A stretch of 64,000 nt of DNA from Streptomyces sp. WM4235. Lineage in GTDB: Bacteria > Actinomycetota > Actinomycetes > Streptomycetales > Streptomycetaceae. Of this stretch, positions 31,992 to 41,165 are shown one piece after another; the first letter of the stretch is position 1; every line of letters starts with the position of its first letter. The DNA lies in assembly GCF_001279725.1 (NCBI RefSeq), contig NZ_LGDE01000112.1, positions 1-64,000 on the forward strand, in the 5' to 3' direction. The notes beneath the pieces are model-generated. The model saw nothing but the letters and a program-made list of their open reading frames with translations. It did no database searches and had not been told where the DNA came from. The translations under genes and the position numbers were made by a program.

Positions 31992-32033
31992 AGATTAGAA
32001 AGGTCTGGACCAACCGTCAAGAGGTCCAGACCT
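31992..32033 (-). promoter_or_regulatory. chiC promoter with paired chitinase operator repeats
   Basis: On the minus strand: AGGTCTGGACCT (32033-32022), then -35 TTGACG (32020-32015), 17-nt spacer containing TGGTCCAGACCT (32012-32001), then -10 TAATCT (31997-31992). The two 12-mers are 21 bp apart, two helix turns. They match the direct repeat known in Streptomyces chitinase promoters (TGGTCTAGACCT), which is also close to the DasR site. Position suggests repression by one site in the spacer, with induction by chitin products. Confidence 0.85.
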
Positions 32034-32046
32034 CCCTTCGAGCCTC

Positions 32047-32703
32047 CTACTGGATGCCCAACTCCTGCGCCAGCACGGCCGCTTGGACCCGGCTGCGCAG
32101 CTCCAGCTTCCCCAGCAACCTGCTGACGTGCGTCTTCACCGTCGCCTCCGCCATCTCCAGCCGGCAAGCCACCTCCGCGTTCGACAGGCCCTCGCCCAGG
32201 CAGCCCCACACCTCCCGCTCGCGCCGGGTCAGCGAGGCCACCGCCGCCGCCCGCTCCGGCGGCACGGCCGTCCGCACGGGTTGCGGCGCCGCGAACTCGG
32301 CGATCAACCGACGGGTCACCGCGGGCGCGATCAGCCCCTCGCCGCGGGCGACGGTGCGCACCGCCCCGATCAGCTCCGCCGCCTCCGCGTCCTTCAGCAG
32401 GAAGCCCGAGGCGCCCGCGCGCAGCGCTCCGAAGACGTACTCGTCGAGATCGAACGTCGTGAGCACGAGCACGTCGGCCAGCCCCTCCGCGACCACCTGC
32501 CGCGTGGCCGAAACCCCGTCGAGCCGGGGCATCTGCACATCCATGAGGACCAGATCCGGCCGAAGCTCACGGGCCAGACGGACCGCCTCCTCCCCGTCCG
32601 CCGCCTCGCCCACCACCTCCATGTCGCCCGCACTGCGCAGGATCATCACCAGACCCGCGCGCACCGCCCGCTGGTCCTCCGCCACCACGACCCGGATGGT
32701 CAC
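32047..32703 (-). CDS. chiR: NarL/LuxR-family response regulator ChiR
   Basis: 218 residues. Receiver: VVVAEDQRAVRAG, phospho-acceptor Asp in PDLVLMDVQMPRLDG, Thr in VLVLTTFDLDEYVF, Lys in FLLKDAEAAEL. C-terminal LuxR helix-turn-helix: LTRREREVWGCLGEGLSNAEV and ATVKTHVSRLLGKLELRSR. GTG start overlapping the kinase stop by 4 bp. Its position just upstream of chiC matches the S. coelicolor ChiS/ChiR system, reported to control chiC; the name is by this synteny and family. A longer open frame continuing upstream to 33840 is only an overlap with the kinase gene. Confidence 0.85.
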   Translation of the reverse strand: MTIRVVVAEDQRAVRAGLVMILRSAGDMEVVGEAADGEEAVRLARELRPDLVLMDVQMPRLDGVSATRQVVAEGLADVLVLTTFDLDEYVFGALRAGASGFLLKDAEAAELIGAVRTVARGEGLIAPAVTRRLIAEFAAPQPVRTAVPPERAAAVASLTRREREVWGCLGEGLSNAEVACRLEMAEATVKTHVSRLLGKLELRSRVQAAVLAQELGIQ

Positions 32704-33911
32704 CCGGTCACCGCCCTCTCCTCGGCGGGCAAGGACGCCCGCACCTGCCACACCGTGCCGGCCCGCCCCGCCGTGAACGCGCCCCCGAGCAGCTCCGTCC
32801 GCTCGCGCATGCCGATCAGCCCCGCGCCGGAACCGGGGGCGCGCGGGCCGGGCCGCTCCCCGTACGGCGAGTCCACCCGTACGGTCAGCAGCCCGTCCGC
32901 GGATGACAGGCGCACCCGGACCGTCCCCGGGACGGCGTGCTTGAGGGCGTTCGTCAGCGACTCCTGGACGATGCGGTACGCGGCCAGCTCCACGGGGGCG
33001 GGCAGCGGCTCCCCGTCGGTGCGGGTGTCCTCCAGTACGAAGTCCAGGCCGCTGCCGGCCCCGTTCACGCGAGCCTTGCCGATGAGTACGTCCAGTCCGT
33101 CGAGGGAGGGCACCGCCACCGGCTCCTGCTCCGCGCCGGCGTCCCGCAGCAGCCCGATCAACCGTCGCATCTCGGCCAACCCCTGCACGCTGTTCTCGCG
33201 GATCACCCCGAGGGCGTCCCGGCTGGTCGCGGGGGAATCGATGGACAGCGCGGCGGTGGAGTGGATGGCGATGGCCGACAGGTGATTGGCCACCATGTCG
33301 TGCAACTCCCGCGCCATCCGGGCCCGTTCCGCGACCACGGCCTGCGCGCGGTCCATCTCGGCCAGCAGCGCGGTCTGCTCGGCGCGCAGCCGGGCGGCGA
33401 CCGCCGCCTCGCGGTGGTTGCGCAGGGTGGCTCCGGTGAGGGCCGGCCCGAAGCTGACGATGCCGGTGATCACGCCGATCAGCAGGGCCTGCGGGGTGCG
33501 CAGCCAGGCCACCGAGGCGATCGTGACGGCGATGGTGATCAGTCCGGTGGTGACCGGGAGCCGCCGGGCCATGGAGGGCTTGCCGTACACGACGGCGGCG
33601 TACATCAGGTCGGTGAAGATCAGGACCGTGACCAGGTTGCCGACGGTGAACTGGTCCGCGATCACCCCGACGGTGCCCACGGGCAGCGTCACGCGCGGTG
33701 CGGTGCGGCGCAGCAGCTCCATCGGGCCGAGGGCGACCAGCGGGACCAGGGCCGCCCAGTCGGGGAACATGTTCCGGCTCGGGGAGCTGTGTACCCCGAG
33801 TGACCACAGGAGCACCCCGGCGAGCAGGCTGACGACGCACAGCAGCACGTCGTCGCGGTGGGGGCGGAAGGCGGACACGAGGGTCTTCGAGGGCACGTTC
33901 CCATCCAACAC
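32700..33911 (-). CDS. chiS: Sensor histidine kinase ChiS
   Basis: 403 residues, NarX/DesK type. The N-terminal half has about five membrane helices (VLLCVVSLLAGVLLWSLGV; AALVPLVALGPMELL; NLVTVLIFTDLMYAAVVYG; LITIAVTIASVAWL; LLIGVITGIVSFGPAL). Then the HisKA_3 dimerisation box with the phospho-His in ARMARELHDMVANHLSAIA, and a HATPase_c domain ending GSGAGLIGMRERTELLGG. Little outside loop is present, so the signal may be within the membrane. GTG start. Overlaps chiR by 4 bp. Name by synteny with chiC. Confidence 0.85.
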   Translation of the reverse strand: MLDGNVPSKTLVSAFRPHRDDVLLCVVSLLAGVLLWSLGVHSSPSRNMFPDWAALVPLVALGPMELLRRTAPRVTLPVGTVGVIADQFTVGNLVTVLIFTDLMYAAVVYGKPSMARRLPVTTGLITIAVTIASVAWLRTPQALLIGVITGIVSFGPALTGATLRNHREAAVAARLRAEQTALLAEMDRAQAVVAERARMARELHDMVANHLSAIAIHSTAALSIDSPATSRDALGVIRENSVQGLAEMRRLIGLLRDAGAEQEPVAVPSLDGLDVLIGKARVNGAGSGLDFVLEDTRTDGEPLPAPVELAAYRIVQESLTNALKHAVPGTVRVRLSSADGLLTVRVDSPYGERPGPRAPGSGAGLIGMRERTELLGGAFTAGRAGTVWQVRASLPAEERAVTG

Positions 33912-34074
33912 GGTGAAGCGCTCCCGGGCCTCGCCGGCTGGGCGGAGGAGCCGCTACATCGAAGGGTGCAGTCGACTCTCGTCATCGCAGACGACGTGCC
34001 GGACCGCACCGGACGGGACTCTTGGAAGGACCGGGAGCGGCCGCCCCGTCCGAGTCGAGAGGTCGAGAGGGAAG

Positions 34075-34665
34075 GTGAGTACCGTGCTCGTCGCGCTGAT
34101 CGTCGCCTGCGAGGTCGGTTTCTGGGTGCTGCTGGCGGCAGGGCTGGCGCTGCGCTACCTCGCCCGAATGCCGAGGCTGGGCGCGGCGGTGCTGCTGTGC
34201 GAGCCGCTGCTGGAACTGGCCCTGTTCGTGTTCACCACGCTGGACCTGAAGAACGGCGGCCGACCGGGCTGGACGCACGGCCTGGCCGCCCTCTACATCG
34301 GCTACACCGTGGCCTACGGCCACTACACGGTGAAGTGGCTCGATCGGCACGCCGCCCACCGTTGGGCGGGGGGACCGAAGCCGCCGGGCGCCAAGTACGG
34401 CAGGGCGCGGGCCGTCCACGAGTGGAAGCTGTGGGTACGGACCCTCGTCGCCGCGGCCGTCTCGCTGGCACTGCTGGAAGCCGCGATCCGGTACGTGGGC
34501 GACGGAGTGGACGTCGACGCGCTCCGGCAATGGCAGTCCGTCGTCCTGCGGATCGTCGGCATCCAGGCCCTGGTCGCGGCTACCTACTCGATCTGGCCGC
34601 GGAAGGCTCCGGCGGGCAGGGTCGACCAGGACGGGGCAGACCCCGCCGCCCTCCTCAAGCGGTAG
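34075..34665 (+). CDS. Hypothetical integral membrane protein
   Basis: 196 residues with about four membrane helices: VALIVACEVGFWVLLAAGLAL; AVLLCEPLLELALFVFTTL; GLAALYIGYTVAYGHYTVKW; and LVAAAVSLALLEAAIRYVG plus IVGIQALVAATYSIWP. A His/Lys-rich loop (WLDRHAAHRWAGGPKPPGAK) lies in the middle. No known catalytic motif. I use the GTG at 34075 (VSTVLVALIVACE) after GAGGGAAG; the GTG at 34084 is an alternative. It is transcribed away from chiS. Function unknown. Confidence 0.75.
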   Translation: MSTVLVALIVACEVGFWVLLAAGLALRYLARMPRLGAAVLLCEPLLELALFVFTTLDLKNGGRPGWTHGLAALYIGYTVAYGHYTVKWLDRHAAHRWAGGPKPPGAKYGRARAVHEWKLWVRTLVAAAVSLALLEAAIRYVGDGVDVDALRQWQSVVLRIVGIQALVAATYSIWPRKAPAGRVDQDGADPAALLKR

Positions 34666-34701
34666 CCGGGTCGACCGCCCGGCCGACGGGCGGCGGACTC
34701 G

Positions 34702-35274
34702 TCAGCGCTCGCCGCCCGGCACCCACAGCACGTCCCCGACCTCCTTGTTGGCCGTACGGGCCAGGATGAACAGGAGGTCGGAGAGACGGTTCAGGTAGGT
34801 GGCCGTCAGCGGGTTCATGGCCTCCGCGTGCTCCTCCAGGGCCGCCCAGGTCGAGCGCTCGGCGCGCCGCACGACGGTGCAGGCCTGGTGCAGCAGGGCC
34901 GCGCCGGGGGTGCCGCCGGGCAGGATGAAGCTCCGCAGCTTCTCCAGCTCGCCGTTGAAGGTGTCGCAGTCCGCCTCCAGCTTGTCCACGTAGAACTGCT
35001 CGACGCGCAGCGGCGGGTACTCGGGGTTCTCGACGACGGGGGTGCACAGGTCCGCGCCGACGTCGAACATGTCGTTCTGCACCCGGACCAGGACCTTCAC
35101 CAGGTCCTCGGACAGACCGCCGAGGGCGATCGCCGTGCCGATGGCCGCGTTCGCCTCGTTGACGTCGGCGTAAGCGGAGATCCGCAGGTCGGTCTTCCGC
35201 GTGCGGCTCATGTCTCCGAGGGCGGTCGTGCCCTGGTCGCCGGTGCGGGTGTAGATGCGCGTGAGGTTCACCAT
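34702..35274 (-). CDS. Cob(I)yrinic acid a,c-diamide adenosyltransferase (PduO type)
   Basis: Transfers the adenosyl group of ATP to cob(I)alamin to make coenzyme B12. 190 residues. N-terminal ATP loop IYTRTGDQGTTALGDMSRTRK, then RISAYADVNEANAAIG, VQNDMFDVGADLCTP and the C-terminal YLNRLSDLLFILAR. All are PduO signatures. The product is needed by methylmalonyl-CoA mutase, whose accessory genes (mce, meaB) lie near 53-56 kb. ATG start. Confidence 0.95.
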   Translation of the reverse strand: MVNLTRIYTRTGDQGTTALGDMSRTRKTDLRISAYADVNEANAAIGTAIALGGLSEDLVKVLVRVQNDMFDVGADLCTPVVENPEYPPLRVEQFYVDKLEADCDTFNGELEKLRSFILPGGTPGAALLHQACTVVRRAERSTWAALEEHAEAMNPLTATYLNRLSDLLFILARTANKEVGDVLWVPGGER

Positions 35275-35728
35275 GTGTCCAGCCTAGTGAGCGACCCCGA
35301 AACACGCGTACGGCGCCCGCGTGCGATGGCCCCCGCGGGCCGGCCGTCGTCCACCGGCGACGGCCGCAGAACCGCCCGAAAGGGTACGCAACGGCGCAGA
35401 GATGGCGGTACGGGGAAGAGGGGGCGGTATGCCCGACCCGGTCGCCGTCCGGAGCGGGGTCGAACAGGCCCGGTGGGCCGCCGTCTTGACGGGCCCGTGC
35501 CGCCCCGAGCGGAGCGCCGGGGTCGGTGGAGCGGAGCGCCGGGTCGGGCGACTCCGGCCGATCGAGGACCGGTTGGGGACGGCGGGTACGGGCTGAGCCG
35601 TCCCGGTGTGATGTCCGTCAGATGAGACGTGACGCGTGTTACTTCGCGGTCACACGACCCCTCACGGGCGCTAGTCTCCGCCGGAGAGGCCACGGGACTG
35701 GGCCGTATTCGAGAACGAGGGGTGTGCA
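35275..35728. other. 454-bp gap upstream of 3-hydroxybutyryl-CoA dehydrogenase
   Basis: No gene is supported: open frames here are arginine/proline-rich antisense-like readings without ribosome binding sites. It holds an 8-bp inverted repeat (GGGACGGC 35576-35583, GCCGTCCC 35597-35604) and then an AT-richer stretch (around 35610-35700) that may contain the promoter of the downstream gene. Confidence 0.55.
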
Positions 35729-36577
35729 GTGGCTGGGAAGCTCGCCGTCATCGGTGCCGGACTCATGGGATCCGGTATCGCTCAGGTCTCCGCTCAGGCG
35801 GGCTGGGACGTCGTACTGCGTGATGTCACCGACGCCGCGCTGACCCGTGGCACGGACGGGATCAAGGCCTCGTACGACCGCTTCGTCGCCAAGGGCAAGC
35901 TGACGGCCGAGGACGCCGAGGCGGCGCTGGCCCGGATCACCACCTCCACCGACCTCGACGCGGTCGCCGACGCCGACATCGTCGTCGAGGCCGTCTTCGA
36001 GAAGCTCGAGGTCAAGCACGAGATCTTCCGTGCGCTCGACAAGCTCGTACGGGACGACGCGATCCTCGCCTCCAACACCTCCGCCATCCCGATCACCAAG
36101 ATCGCGGCCGTGACGGAGCGTCCGGAGCGGGTCGTCGGCGCGCACTTCTTCTCACCCGTCCCGATGATGCAGTTGTGCGAGCTCGTCCGCGGCTACAAGA
36201 CGAGCGACGAAACCCTCGCCACCACGCGGGCGTTCGCCGAGTCGGTCGGCAAGACCTGCATCGTCGTCAACCGCGACGTCGCCGGCTTCGTGACGACCCG
36301 TCTGATCTCCGCGCTGGTCGTCGAGGCCGCCAAGCTGTACGAGTCGGGCGTCGCCTCCGCCGAGGACATCGACATCGCCTGCAAGCTGGGCTTCGGTCAC
36401 GCGATGGGCCCGCTCGCCACCGCCGACCTCACGGGCGTCGACATCCTGCTGCACGCCACGAGCAACATCTACACCGAGTCGCAGGACGAGAAGTTCGCGC
36501 CGCCGGAGCTGATGCGCCGCATGGTGGACGCGGGCGACATCGGTCGCAAGAGCGGCCAGGGTTTCTACAAGCACTGA
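35729..36577 (+). CDS. 3-hydroxybutyryl-CoA dehydrogenase
   Basis: Oxidises (or forms) 3-hydroxyacyl-CoA with NAD(P); fatty-acid and C4 metabolism. 282 residues. Rossmann motif VIGAGLMGSGIAQVSAQAG at the N-terminus, then SNTSAIPITKIA, the catalytic His in VGAHFFSPVPMMQLCELV, and the C-terminal dimer domain DVAGFVTTRLISALVVEAA and GHAMGPLATADLTGVD. GTG start at 35729. A monofunctional FadB2-type enzyme; thiolase at 53865 could act with it. Confidence 0.94.
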   Translation: MAGKLAVIGAGLMGSGIAQVSAQAGWDVVLRDVTDAALTRGTDGIKASYDRFVAKGKLTAEDAEAALARITTSTDLDAVADADIVVEAVFEKLEVKHEIFRALDKLVRDDAILASNTSAIPITKIAAVTERPERVVGAHFFSPVPMMQLCELVRGYKTSDETLATTRAFAESVGKTCIVVNRDVAGFVTTRLISALVVEAAKLYESGVASAEDIDIACKLGFGHAMGPLATADLTGVDILLHATSNIYTESQDEKFAPPELMRRMVDAGDIGRKSGQGFYKH

Positions 36578-36679
36578 GCACGATCGTTCGAATGCCCTCG
36601 CCCGACAGGGTGAATTAGGTATCGGTTCGCTCACGGTCGGCAACTTCCCTGCTCCTGAGGCAGTCAGTTGCAGTGAGAG

Positions 36680-37057
36680 TTGCCGACCACGGACCAGTCG
36701 GACCAGACGAACGCAGGACTGCCGGGAGCGCATATGCACATCAGGGGCGACCACGCCGAACTCGCGGTCGGGGGTCGCCTCGACGTGCGCAGCGCGGCGG
36801 ACGCCCGTACGGCCCTGCACTCCGCCCTCGACGACGGCCACGGCGACCTCGTGCTGGACCTCACGGCACTCGACTCCTGGGACGCGACCGGCCTCGGCGT
36901 GATCATGGGCGCCCACCGGAGGGCCGGCCGGAGCGGACGCCGCCTGGTACTGCGCGGGGTGCCCGCGCAGATGCAGCGGTTGCTGGTGGCGACCCGGCTG
37001 CACCGGATCCTCGCCATCGAGGGCGGGCTGGAAGCGGAGTCCCTGCCGCGGGTGTGA
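36680..37057 (+). CDS. STAS-domain protein (anti-sigma-antagonist-like) without the usual phospho-serine
   Basis: 125 residues, nearly all one STAS domain: MHIRGDHAELAVGGRLDVRS, DLVLDLTALDSWDATGLGV, GRRLVLRGVPAQMQRLLVAT. In classical SpoIIAA-like proteins the loop is D-S-S-G with the first Ser phosphorylated; here it is D68-A69-T70-G71, so this site is lost and Thr70 is the only hydroxyl. The TTG start at 36680 is the only in-frame candidate near the domain, weakly supported. It lies 197 bp before the P-loop membrane protein. Partner unknown. Confidence 0.8.
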   Translation: MPTTDQSDQTNAGLPGAHMHIRGDHAELAVGGRLDVRSAADARTALHSALDDGHGDLVLDLTALDSWDATGLGVIMGAHRRAGRSGRRLVLRGVPAQMQRLLVATRLHRILAIEGGLEAESLPRV

Positions 37058-37253
37058 CGACCGGATGCGTCGGATTCCGCAGAAACGTAACGGTCCGGTG
37101 GTGAAGACACCCCCGGCGGTTCCGGCGGGGCCGGCCACGGTCTAGGGTTCGGGCGGAAACCGGACCAGTAGCGACTGCGGCGTGTGCGAGCGAAGGCCGG
37201 GCGGTACGACGGCGGCAGCGGCGGTACGCGCGACGCGATCGGGGGACTTGGTC

Positions 37254-39812
37254 ATGGACCGAACTCAGGGACAGTCCGAACCGGGCGAGGACACCCCGGC
37301 AGCGTCGACGGGACCCGCGAGCGGGCCCGTCGCGCGGGTCGTCACCCTGACCGCGGGGGACTTCACCCTCACCGTCAACCCGGTCGACGGCAGCGAGATA
37401 GAACCCCTGCGACCGGGCGCCGCGACGGAGCGCCCCGCCAAGCGCGGTCCGGCCGCCCGCGCCGAGCGGGACGCCGCCGCGAGACCGCCGGCGCTGCCCG
37501 GCACCCCGCTCCCCGGCCGGCTCCTGCTGGAGCGCGAGGAGGAGCGGGAGCGACTCGTACGGCTGCTGGGGCGCGGGCGCTCCGTCCGCCTGACCGGACC
37601 CGCCGGATCGGGCCGTTCCGCGCTGCTCGACTCGGTGGCCCTCGCCTGCGAGGGCATCGCGCCCGACGGGGTCGTACGCCTCTCCGGGCACGGGCAGCAG
37701 CAACCGACGGAACTGCTCCACGCGCTGTACGCGGCCGTGTACGAGGGCTCGGGCCGACGCCCCGACCGCCCGGAACTCCTCGCACGGGTGAAGGAGATCG
37801 GCGCGGTCGTCCTCCTCGACGACCTGGAACTCGGCGGCCCCGCGCTCGACGAGCTGCTGCGGGCCACGCCCGAATGCGCCTACCTGCTGGCCGCCACCCC
37901 CGACACCAAATCCCCCTCCGACGACTCGCACCTGGAGGAGGTCTTCCTCGGGGGCCTCGGCCGGGCCGACTGCGTCCTGCTGCTGGAGGCCCTCACCGGG
38001 CGCGCCCTGACCGAGGAGGAGACCGCCTGGGCGGGCGACCTGCGGTTCGCCTCCGAGGGGCTGCCCCTGCGCTTCGTCCAGGCCGCCGCGCTGCTGGGCC
38101 AACGGGACGAACTCAACCGGACCGACGAGACGGACGACGAGGAGGAGCCCGGAGTCTTCGAGGAACGCCCCCGCGAGCCCGTCGACGTACCGCTGCCCAC
38201 CCTGGCCGAGGCCGCCGCGCCGGCGGAACTCCTCGCCTCCCGGGTGAGCGAATCGGCACGGGCCGCCCTGCGCATCGCGTGCGCGCTCGGCGGGGAGATG
38301 CCCCACCACGCGCACCTGCCGGCCCTGGTGGGGGACACCCACGCCGACGTGGCGGTCACGGAACTCCTCGGCTGCGGACTGCTCACCCCGGTCGGACCGC
38401 GCTACCGGCTGGCCCCCGGAGTGGCCCGGCAGCTGGAGGAGGCCGGGTACGGGGAGAGCGCCGCCGAGGAGGCCCGCACGGCCGCCCGGCACTACGTCTG
38501 GTGGACCGGCCACGCCTCGGTGACCCCGGAGCGGGTCGCGGCGGAGGCCGACGCGGTACTGGCGGCCCTGGCGGGCGCCGACGTGGTGGCGGCCGTACTG
38601 CTGGCGCGCACGGCCGCCCCGGCCTTCGCGGCGTCGCTGCACTGGGAGGCGTGGGAGCGGGTGCTGCGCTCGGGCGCGGAGGCCGCGCGCAAGGCGGGGG
38701 AGGTCGCGGAGCAGGCGTACTTCCACCACGAGCTCGGTGTGCTCGCGCTGTGCGAGGGCCGGCTTGAGCGGGCCCGGGCGGAGCTGGAGGCCTCGATCGG
38801 CCTGCGGGGCGCGCTCGCCGACAAGCGGGGCACGGTCGCGGGGCGGCGGGCGCTGGCGCTGGTCACGGACCGGGAGACGGCGGGGGGAGTGGCGTCGCCG
38901 CCGCTGCGGCTGGAGGCGCCCGTGACCCCGATGACGCCCGTGACCCCGATGACGCCCGCGGCGCCCGTGACTCCTGCTCTTCCCAAGGCTTCCACGCCGC
39001 CGACGGCCTTCCCGCCGGTGTCACTGCCCGCGTCCCTGGCCGGCTCCGTTCCGGCGGCTCCTCCCGCGGGCCCGGCCGACGCCCCGCCCGCGTCACCGCC
39101 GACGCGACCGGTCGGCGCGCCGGCCCCGACGGGGCCCGGGGTCCCGCCGGCGCCGGCGGGGGAGGTCGTCACACAGGTGGTTCCCGTGATCCAGCGGGGG
39201 GACCAGAAGTCCTCCTCCGCCCTGTCGGAGGTCTTCGACGACGCGTTCCCCCTGACGGCGAAGCCGGCCGCGCCGCCCCTCGCCCCGCCGCCGCCCGCTC
39301 CGGCGTCCCGACGCCGCACGGCGCTGCTGGCCGCGGCCGGCGCGGTGACGGTGGCCGTGCTGGGCACGGTGGTGGCCCTGGCGGTGATGCCGTCGGGCGA
39401 CGACAAGCCGCAGGGGCCCGCCGTGTCGACCACCCCGACGTCCGTGACGGAGAGCAGCGGGAACGTTCCTTCGGAGCCCTCCGAACCCGAGCCGGGGACG
39501 TCCGACCCGGCCGATCCGGCGGACCCGAGCCGCCCCGCACCGTCGGGCACCCACTCCGATCCGGGCACCGTACCGGGCACGGGGAAGACACCGCCCGCGC
39601 GCACGCCGTCCGGCCGGCCCTCGTCCCCGACGACGCCGCGCACCTCGACGCCGCCGTCGACGCCCGTCCAGTCGCCGACCTCCCCGGACCCCAAGCCGTC
39701 CACGTCCTCGGTGACCCCGCAGCCGTCGGTGTCGACCCAGCCGCCGGTAACGTCGGTCCCCACCGGCCCGACGGGCGGCGACACCTCCCCGGAGGCGTCC
39801 ACGACCCGGTAG
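37254..39812 (+). CDS. P-loop ATPase fused to a membrane helix and a PST-rich tail
   Basis: 852 residues. A short N-terminal part is followed by an AAA/NB-ARC-like nucleotide-binding region with GRSVRLTGPAGSGRSALLDS (Walker A with Arg instead of Lys, about residue 113) and AVVLLDDLELGG (Walker B), then a helical region (about 320-530) similar to signalling ATPases. A low-complexity linker with repeated PVTPMTP follows, one membrane helix (LLAAAGAVTVAVLGTVVALAV, about 690-710), and a 140-residue extracellular Pro/Ser/Thr-rich tail. ATG at 37254, 8 nt after GGGGGA. Function not known; an ATP-dependent sensor linked to the cell wall is an inference. Confidence 0.75.
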   Translation: MDRTQGQSEPGEDTPAASTGPASGPVARVVTLTAGDFTLTVNPVDGSEIEPLRPGAATERPAKRGPAARAERDAAARPPALPGTPLPGRLLLEREEERERLVRLLGRGRSVRLTGPAGSGRSALLDSVALACEGIAPDGVVRLSGHGQQQPTELLHALYAAVYEGSGRRPDRPELLARVKEIGAVVLLDDLELGGPALDELLRATPECAYLLAATPDTKSPSDDSHLEEVFLGGLGRADCVLLLEALTGRALTEEETAWAGDLRFASEGLPLRFVQAAALLGQRDELNRTDETDDEEEPGVFEERPREPVDVPLPTLAEAAAPAELLASRVSESARAALRIACALGGEMPHHAHLPALVGDTHADVAVTELLGCGLLTPVGPRYRLAPGVARQLEEAGYGESAAEEARTAARHYVWWTGHASVTPERVAAEADAVLAALAGADVVAAVLLARTAAPAFAASLHWEAWERVLRSGAEAARKAGEVAEQAYFHHELGVLALCEGRLERARAELEASIGLRGALADKRGTVAGRRALALVTDRETAGGVASPPLRLEAPVTPMTPVTPMTPAAPVTPALPKASTPPTAFPPVSLPASLAGSVPAAPPAGPADAPPASPPTRPVGAPAPTGPGVPPAPAGEVVTQVVPVIQRGDQKSSSALSEVFDDAFPLTAKPAAPPLAPPPPAPASRRRTALLAAAGAVTVAVLGTVVALAVMPSGDDKPQGPAVSTTPTSVTESSGNVPSEPSEPEPGTSDPADPADPSRPAPSGTHSDPGTVPGTGKTPPARTPSGRPSSPTTPRTSTPPSTPVQSPTSPDPKPSTSSVTPQPSVSTQPPVTSVPTGPTGGDTSPEASTTR

Positions 39813-39829
39813 GGAGCGGAGAACGGCAC

Positions 39830-39857
39830 GGCCCCGCCGGCAGTCGCCGACGGGGCC
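39830..39857. terminator. Convergent terminator
   Basis: GGCCCCG (39830-39836) and CGGGGCC (39851-39857) form a stem between the convergent P-loop protein gene and nucS. Confidence 0.6.
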
Positions 39858-39880
39858 ATGAAAGCCGTGGAAGAGGCGCC

Positions 39881-40552
39881 CTAGAACAGGCGGAGCTTGT
39901 CGTCCTCGATGCCGCGCATGGCGTTGTAGTCGAGGATCACGCAGTCCATGCCGCGGTCCGTCGCCAGGACGCGGGCCTGCGGCTTGATCTCCTGGGCCGC
40001 GAACACGCCCCGGACGGGGGCGAGGTGCGGGTCCCGGTTCAGGAGCTCCAGGTAGCGGGTCAGCTGCTCGACACCGTCGATCTCGCCGCGCCGCTTGATC
40101 TCCACGGCCACCGTCGCGCCGTCGGCGTCACGGCACAGGATGTCCACCGGCCCGATCGCGGTCATGTACTCGCGTCGGATCAGGCTGTAGCCCTCGCCGA
40201 GGGTGTCGATGCGGTCGGCCAGCAGCTCCTGGAGGTGCGCTTCCACGCCGTCCTTGATCAGACCCGGGTCCACGCCCAGCTCGTGGGAGGAGTCGTGCAG
40301 GACTTCTTCCATCGTGATGATGAGCTTCTCGCCCGCCTTGTTGATGACGGTCCAGACACCGGCCTCGTCCCCGCTCCCCTCCTTGAGGGTGCACGGAGGC
40401 GACATCCAGTTGAGCGGTTTGTACGCCCGGTCGTCCGCATGGATCGAGACACTGCCGTCGGCCTTCACGAGGATCAGACGGGGTGCCGAGGGCAGATGGG
40501 CAGTGAGCCGGCCCGCGTAGTCGACGGAGCAGCGGGCAATGACGAGACGCAT
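39881..40552 (-). CDS. nucS: Endonuclease NucS (mismatch-specific)
   Basis: Actinobacterial replacement for MutS/MutL: cuts both strands at mismatches, guided by the sliding clamp. 223 residues. N-terminal DNA-binding domain [20 protein letters not shown] and [16 protein letters not shown]-terminal RecB-like nuclease with [20 protein letters not shown], giving the D...ExK triad, then [20 protein letters not shown] use the ATG at 40552; a longer frame to 40636 extends into the divergent promoter region. The protein ends in DDKLRLF, a short clamp-binding-like tail. Confidence 0.95.
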   Translation of the reverse strand: MRLVIARCSVDYAGRLTAHLPSAPRLILVKADGSVSIHADDRAYKPLNWMSPPCTLKEGSGDEAGVWTVINKAGEKLIITMEEVLHDSSHELGVDPGLIKDGVEAHLQELLADRIDTLGEGYSLIRREYMTAIGPVDILCRDADGATVAVEIKRRGEIDGVEQLTRYLELLNRDPHLAPVRGVFAAQEIKPQARVLATDRGMDCVILDYNAMRGIEDDKLRLF

Positions 40553-40772
40553 GGTCGGCAACGCTACTCGACCGATGGGCCTCCACGCGATTCGCCCGTG
40601 AAAGCCCCGTTCGCGGATGGCGCGTTGTATGCGCATTCTCCTGGTGCGGTACCCGGTGGGCGCCTACCGTGGATAGCGGGAGGTCGTCGAGCGTGCACAC
40701 TGCGTCGCGACTCTCCTTCCCTGCCCGTAAGACTCCGGCGACCCGAACGCCGGGGTCACGAGAGGAGAACCC

Positions 40773-41165
40773 ATGTCGCTCGACGTCTCACCGGCCCTAC
40801 TCGAACAGGCCGAGCGAGGCGAGGTCGACGAAGCCGCCTTCGTCGACTGCGTCCGGACCTCCCTGCCTTACGCATGGGAGATGATCAGCTCGCTGGTGGC
40901 TCAGCTGGAGGTTGAGGGCGGAGAGTTCGCCGACAACCAGACGCCGCCGCCGGACGAGCAGGCGCGGGGGCAGCTGCTGCGCGCCCTCGCGAGTGACGCG
41001 ATACGTGGTGCGCTCCAGCGGCACTTCGGAGTGCGTCTGGCATTCCAGAACTGTCACCGTGTCGCCGTGTTCCCGCTGGATACCTCATCGGATGACAGGC
41101 ACGCCCGTTTCACCTCGATCCGGGGCCAGTTGCTCAACCAGTCGCCGGAACTGCGGGACTGCTAG
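40773..41165 (+). CDS. SCO5389-family protein
   Basis: 130 residues, entirely of the actinobacterial family first named from S. coelicolor SCO5389: SLDVSPALLEQAERGEVDEA, SLPYAWEMISSLVAQLEVEG, and GALQRHFGVRLAFQNCHRVA. No membrane segment or catalytic motif. ATG at 40773 behind GAGAGGAG. Divergent from nucS across 220 bp, so the two may share a control region. Function unknown. Confidence 0.88.
   Translation: MSLDVSPALLEQAERGEVDEAAFVDCVRTSLPYAWEMISSLVAQLEVEGGEFADNQTPPPDEQARGQLLRALASDAIRGALQRHFGVRLAFQNCHRVAVFPLDTSSDDRHARFTSIRGQLLNQSPELRDC

Noticed and set aside
32047..33840. 597-codon minus-strand frame including chiR and part of chiS
   Set aside because: Only its C-terminal part is ChiR; the rest is another frame of the chiS gene. 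The GTG at 32703 is the real start.
35268..35843. Small open frames in the 35.3-35.8 kb gap
   Set aside because: Arg/Pro/Ser-rich, lack ribosome binding sites, and their ends change with composition; no recognisable protein.
36578..36679. Possible small RNA between the dehydrogenase and STAS genes
   Set aside because: Only weak partial pairing; nothing to support a transcript.
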